Shown here: piece after piece, positions 61,326 through 64,000 of the stretch
How the letters are laid out: each line of letters opens with the position of its first letter
Position numbering within the stretch: the first letter of the stretch is position 1
DNA from: JAVVTR01 sp036653535
GTDB taxonomy: Bacteria; Bacteroidota; Bacteroidia; Bacteroidales; P3
NCBI GenBank assembly: GCA_036653535.1
Contig: JAVVTR010000004.1
Location: forward strand, 66,202-130,201
Length of the DNA: 64,000 bases
Direction of reading: 5' to 3'
Notes under the pieces: model-generated
The model's input: the letters and a program-made list of their open reading frames with translations, nothing else
Database searches by the model: none
Told to the model about the DNA's origin: nothing
Made by a program: the position numbers and the translations under genes

Positions 61326-64000
61326 ATGAAACATTTCATTCTATATATTCTATTTTTACTCACCGTTGATATAAAATCGACAATTTCTTCGCTCTACAAA
61401 GCTCAAAACTACGTTTTGACTCTACTTCTGCTTAACGCAATCTTTCTATACCCTGGCAAACTTTCGGCACAGGTTATGGAAACCAAAGGCTATATTCCCA
61501 ATAAAGGGCAATACGGATCGGATATGAATGGAGAAAAAATACTAGGAAAATTTTGTGGACTTAGTTTAGATATTTGGCTTACGGAAGAGGGGGTAAATAT
61601 TGTGTATTGGAAATTGGGAACCTCCTGGAGCAATTGTATAGATAAAACAGATAATATTGGCATTCAAAGAATTCGTATAGCTGGTAGTCCTAAAATAAGC
61701 GTTCAAGATTTAGTTTATACCGATTCGTCCACCGAAGTCTTTCACTATTATTTGGCTCACTGTCCAGATGGCATTCGAGACGTGCATTCTTTTAAAAAAA
61801 TCATCATTCGTAATATCGTACAGGGGGTAGATTGGGAAATAAGCACCGATAACGAACAAGGATTTGTACAAAGATTTGTGTCAACGAATGGTTCTTCGGT
61901 CGAAAATATGGATATAATAGAAAGTATAGAAGAAAATAAACAAATACTACGCCAAGATACGTTCAACCTTAATAAATCTTATCCCTTAGTTCAGGAAAGG
62001 ACGTACCGCCTTTCGCAGGAACAGAAAAATGTTAGCATCGGTAAGGTAGATTCTGTTGCTTTTGATTGGACTACTTATTTTGGAGGATGTAGGAGTATCT
62101 ATTCTTTTCTGTATCAAAGTGAAGTGAACGGATTTTGGAATATGTTACCTAAATTTAGTTTTTCTTCTTTAAGTTCTTCGTGTACGGACAAGGATGGAAA
62201 TCTCTATGCCGTGGGAAAATCAAAGCTCTCTGCCTTTCGTTATTATCAGCAAAAAGACAGTGTAAGCATACAAGATAGTTCGGGTGTGGATTCAGACGCT
62301 TATATTGCTCGCTTTGATACCGAAGGCAAATTATTATGGATGGTTTATTACGGGTCAACTCAATACGATGAAGCAACCACCGTTGCCATTAATGCCAAAA
62401 ACGAAATTTATGTAGGAGGAGGTATAGATTTATCGTGGAGGTCTTACATTATTGGTGCTATAATTACTTGCAAAATACCATTTTATCCTAAATCCTGGAA
62501 GAATGATTTCCCATTGCCCTACCGTAATAATAGCCCTTCCTTTTCCGATACAGGCTCTTGTTTTTTTCTAAAATTCAATATTTTGGGAAAACGGCTTGGA
62601 GCGTGTCTTTTCGGACCTAAATACTCTATTAAAAATGAATCTGTTGGAACAGACACTAAGACTTTTCCTCTCAAAATGTGTTTTGCCCCTACTGGAGAAC
62701 TTTATGTTACAGGTCTTCATTCGAGTACCACTTATACCAATTTTACTAATTTTACTGACGAATGGGGCAAAAACATCCCTATTTGGGGTCCCAATGGGTC
62801 GGAGGTATATGACTATAATGACTTGAATTTTGATTACGAATATAGTTCTCTCTACCGATGTCTTCCTTTTATACTGAAGATAGATACTACAGATAAAATT
62901 ATTTGGAGTACCTACTGTAGAGTAAGTAAACTTCGAGACATGCAAGTGGATAGAAATGGCAATTTGTATATTTACGGCGATGCGGTAATATCAGATTATC
63001 CACAAACAACAAATAAAAAATCAAAAAAAACAACAAGACAACAACCTATATCTTCTTGGGCCTATATTGCAGAGTTCAACCCTCAAGGGAAACAAATATG
63101 GTGTACACATATAGGATCAGAGCAAGCTAAGGATAGTGCATTTCTTCTTCCTATGGCTATGGATATTTCACCACAAGGACATCTTTTTTTGACAGGGAGT
63201 ACCACCAGTAAAAAATTTCCCATCGTGAAAAAAGAAGGGCGATTCTCTATGCAGGCTGATAAAAACTCACCAAAGGAAAACACTTTTGTAATGGAATTTG
63301 ACACCAGCCATACTTTGATTTGGAGTACGTTATATATAGACGATAGTAATTCTGCTGGGTGGGACATTTTATGTAACCCACAAAAAGAAGGAAACTTCTT
63401 TTTGGTCGAAAACAGAGTTGTATCTCCCTTTGGAGGCACATGGAATAATGTACCTTGTTTTTTGTCTACGTTCGATAATAGCAATTACCCTCCTAAGAGA
63501 AAAAAAATGCCTTTTGAAGTACTACCTTATGGTATGGGTTATTTTGGAGAATCTACTACCTATTCTTTATGGGATAGATCCACATTCGGCTATTTTCAAA
63601 GCTTTATTTCGCCCTCTCTACACCTCTCCCTTTCCCCCTATGGCAAACTATTTCTTACGGGCAATGCTACCGATTTTTCTCCCTCTGCCTTTACACAAGC
63701 TAACACAGACGCATATTTACAACGTTCTGCTCTCTGGGACACCATGCCCATCACTGGCTTTATCCTCCGTCAAAACTTATGCGACACTACGGTGTACGTC
63801 CCTATTTCACTTGGCTTTACAGATAGCCTCTACTGCACAGATGAAAAAATAAATATTTTTTTGCAACTTTCTAGTGCGGACTATTCCCAACATCAAATCG
63901 TTTGGAATACGGGAACCCATAGCGAAGTAGTAAGCGACACCTTTCGTATTACCCAAGTTGGTAGCTATTTTGTGCAGGCACGCAATATTTACAGCGGATG
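61326..64000 (+). CDS. Large secreted beta-propeller-like (SBBP) surface protein, 3' end missing
   Basis: An unbroken frame of 891 codons runs from the ATG at 61326 to the window edge with no stop. The N-terminus is hydrophobic (two segments within the first 48 residues, ending LSAQ), then GYIPNKGQYGSDMNGE and LDIWLTEEGVNIVYW, which match the N-terminal domain of SBBP-repeat proteins of Bacteroidota. Repeats of the form DWTTYFGG, LLWMVYYGSTQYDEATTVAI, KNEIYVGGG and LIWSTLYIDD recur, each about 60-120 residues. Near the end is an Ig/PKD-like domain with IVWNTGTHSEVVS and ITQVGSYFVQARN. Proteins of this type usually end in a gliding-type or T9SS sorting domain, which would lie beyond the window. 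Role is probably cell-surface adhesion. Confidence 0.85.
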   Translation, partial: MKHFILYILFLLTVDIKSTISSLYKAQNYVLTLLLLNAIFLYPGKLSAQVMETKGYIPNKGQYGSDMNGEKILGKFCGLSLDIWLTEEGVNIVYWKLGTSWSNCIDKTDNIGIQRIRIAGSPKISVQDLVYTDSSTEVFHYYLAHCPDGIRDVHSFKKIIIRNIVQGVDWEISTDNEQGFVQRFVSTNGSSVENMDIIESIEENKQILRQDTFNLNKSYPLVQERTYRLSQEQKNVSIGKVDSVAFDWTTYFGGCRSIYSFLYQSEVNGFWNMLPKFSFSSLSSSCTDKDGNLYAVGKSKLSAFRYYQQKDSVSIQDSSGVDSDAYIARFDTEGKLLWMVYYGSTQYDEATTVAINAKNEIYVGGGIDLSWRSYIIGAIITCKIPFYPKSWKNDFPLPYRNNSPSFSDTGSCFFLKFNILGKRLGACLFGPKYSIKNESVGTDTKTFPLKMCFAPTGELYVTGLHSSTTYTNFTNFTDEWGKNIPIWGPNGSEVYDYNDLNFDYEYSSLYRCLPFILKIDTTDKIIWSTYCRVSKLRDMQVDRNGNLYIYGDAVISDYPQTTNKKSKKTTRQQPISSWAYIAEFNPQGKQIWCTHIGSEQAKDSAFLLPMAMDISPQGHLFLTGSTTSKKFPIVKKEGRFSMQADKNSPKENTFVMEFDTSHTLIWSTLYIDDSNSAGWDILCNPQKEGNFFLVENRVVSPFGGTWNNVPCFLSTFDNSNYPPKRKKMPFEVLPYGMGYFGESTTYSLWDRSTFGYFQSFISPSLHLSLSPYGKLFLTGNATDFSPSAFTQANTDAYLQRSALWDTMPITGFILRQNLCDTTVYVPISLGFTDSLYCTDEKINIFLQLSSADYSQHQIVWNTGTHSEVVSDTFRITQVGSYFVQARNIYSG

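Noticed and set aside
1..64000. CRISPR array, insertion sequence, prophage or integrase
   Set aside because: No regular repeat-spacer array, transposase, integrase or phage gene was seen on either strand.

Overview
The window is a chromosomal segment of a low-GC member of the Bacteroidota, most likely order Bacteroidales. Four things point there: the ribosomal gene order (rpsL-rpsG-fusA-rpsJ with no tuf), promoters of the TTTG-N20-TAnnTTTG type, the lack of Shine-Dalgarno sequences before most starts, and lineage-typical genes (gldH, a MurF-Alr fusion, a secretion-system-type-9 sorting domain, the gene order rsfS-ftsH-LUD-cdsA and holB-PSP1-gldH-PBP1A).

Layout. 1-7815 (minus): ugd, UDP-glucuronate decarboxylase and rfbD (nucleotide sugars), then rsfS, ftsH, a LUD protein and cdsA (ribosome hibernation, membrane proteolysis, phospholipid synthesis). 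8045-9388 (minus): nhaA. 9389-9924: AT-rich divergent region with a strong promoter for the ribosomal cluster. 9925-27984 (plus): str, S10, spc and alpha operons as one run of 33 genes, including the 38-codon rpmJ at 24740-24856, closed by a terminator. 28080-37367 (plus): eno, a patatin/POTRA/beta-barrel protein, holB, PSP1, gldH, PBP1A. 37418-48119 (minus): MmcQ-like, murF-alr, a PdxA-like protein, pepA, a small Cys-rich membrane protein, recA, DUF2461, an O-methyltransferase, lplA, sdaA. 48266-55001: tadA and cdd, gtrA-like, dprA, elbB, trxB, a LysE exporter, GH3. 55184-55257: tRNA-Arg(ACG). 55412-56851 (minus): katA.

From 56970 to about 60440 the window changes character. It holds no intact gene I can support, but several decayed ones can be read: a bacterial lipocalin with stops at conserved Trp codons and a frameshift, the first ~50 codons of a CNNM/hemolysin-type transporter, a ~538-codon polytopic membrane protein with two in-frame TAA codons and one frameshift, the C-terminal end of an amidohydrolase on the minus strand, and a stray copy of a surface-protein leader. 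Beyond that lie an intact small secreted protein with a T9SS C-terminal domain (60441-61220) and a very large secreted protein with beta-propeller-like repeats (61326 to beyond 64000). The large protein has no stop in the window.

The most unusual items are the pseudogene cluster, the leader segment shared by the intact and decayed surface-protein loci, a PdxA homologue that seems to lack its metal ligands, a 108-residue Lys-rich N-terminal extension on RsfS, and a 22-bp duplication of the murF-alr 3' end. I saw no CRISPR array, insertion sequence, prophage or rRNA operon.
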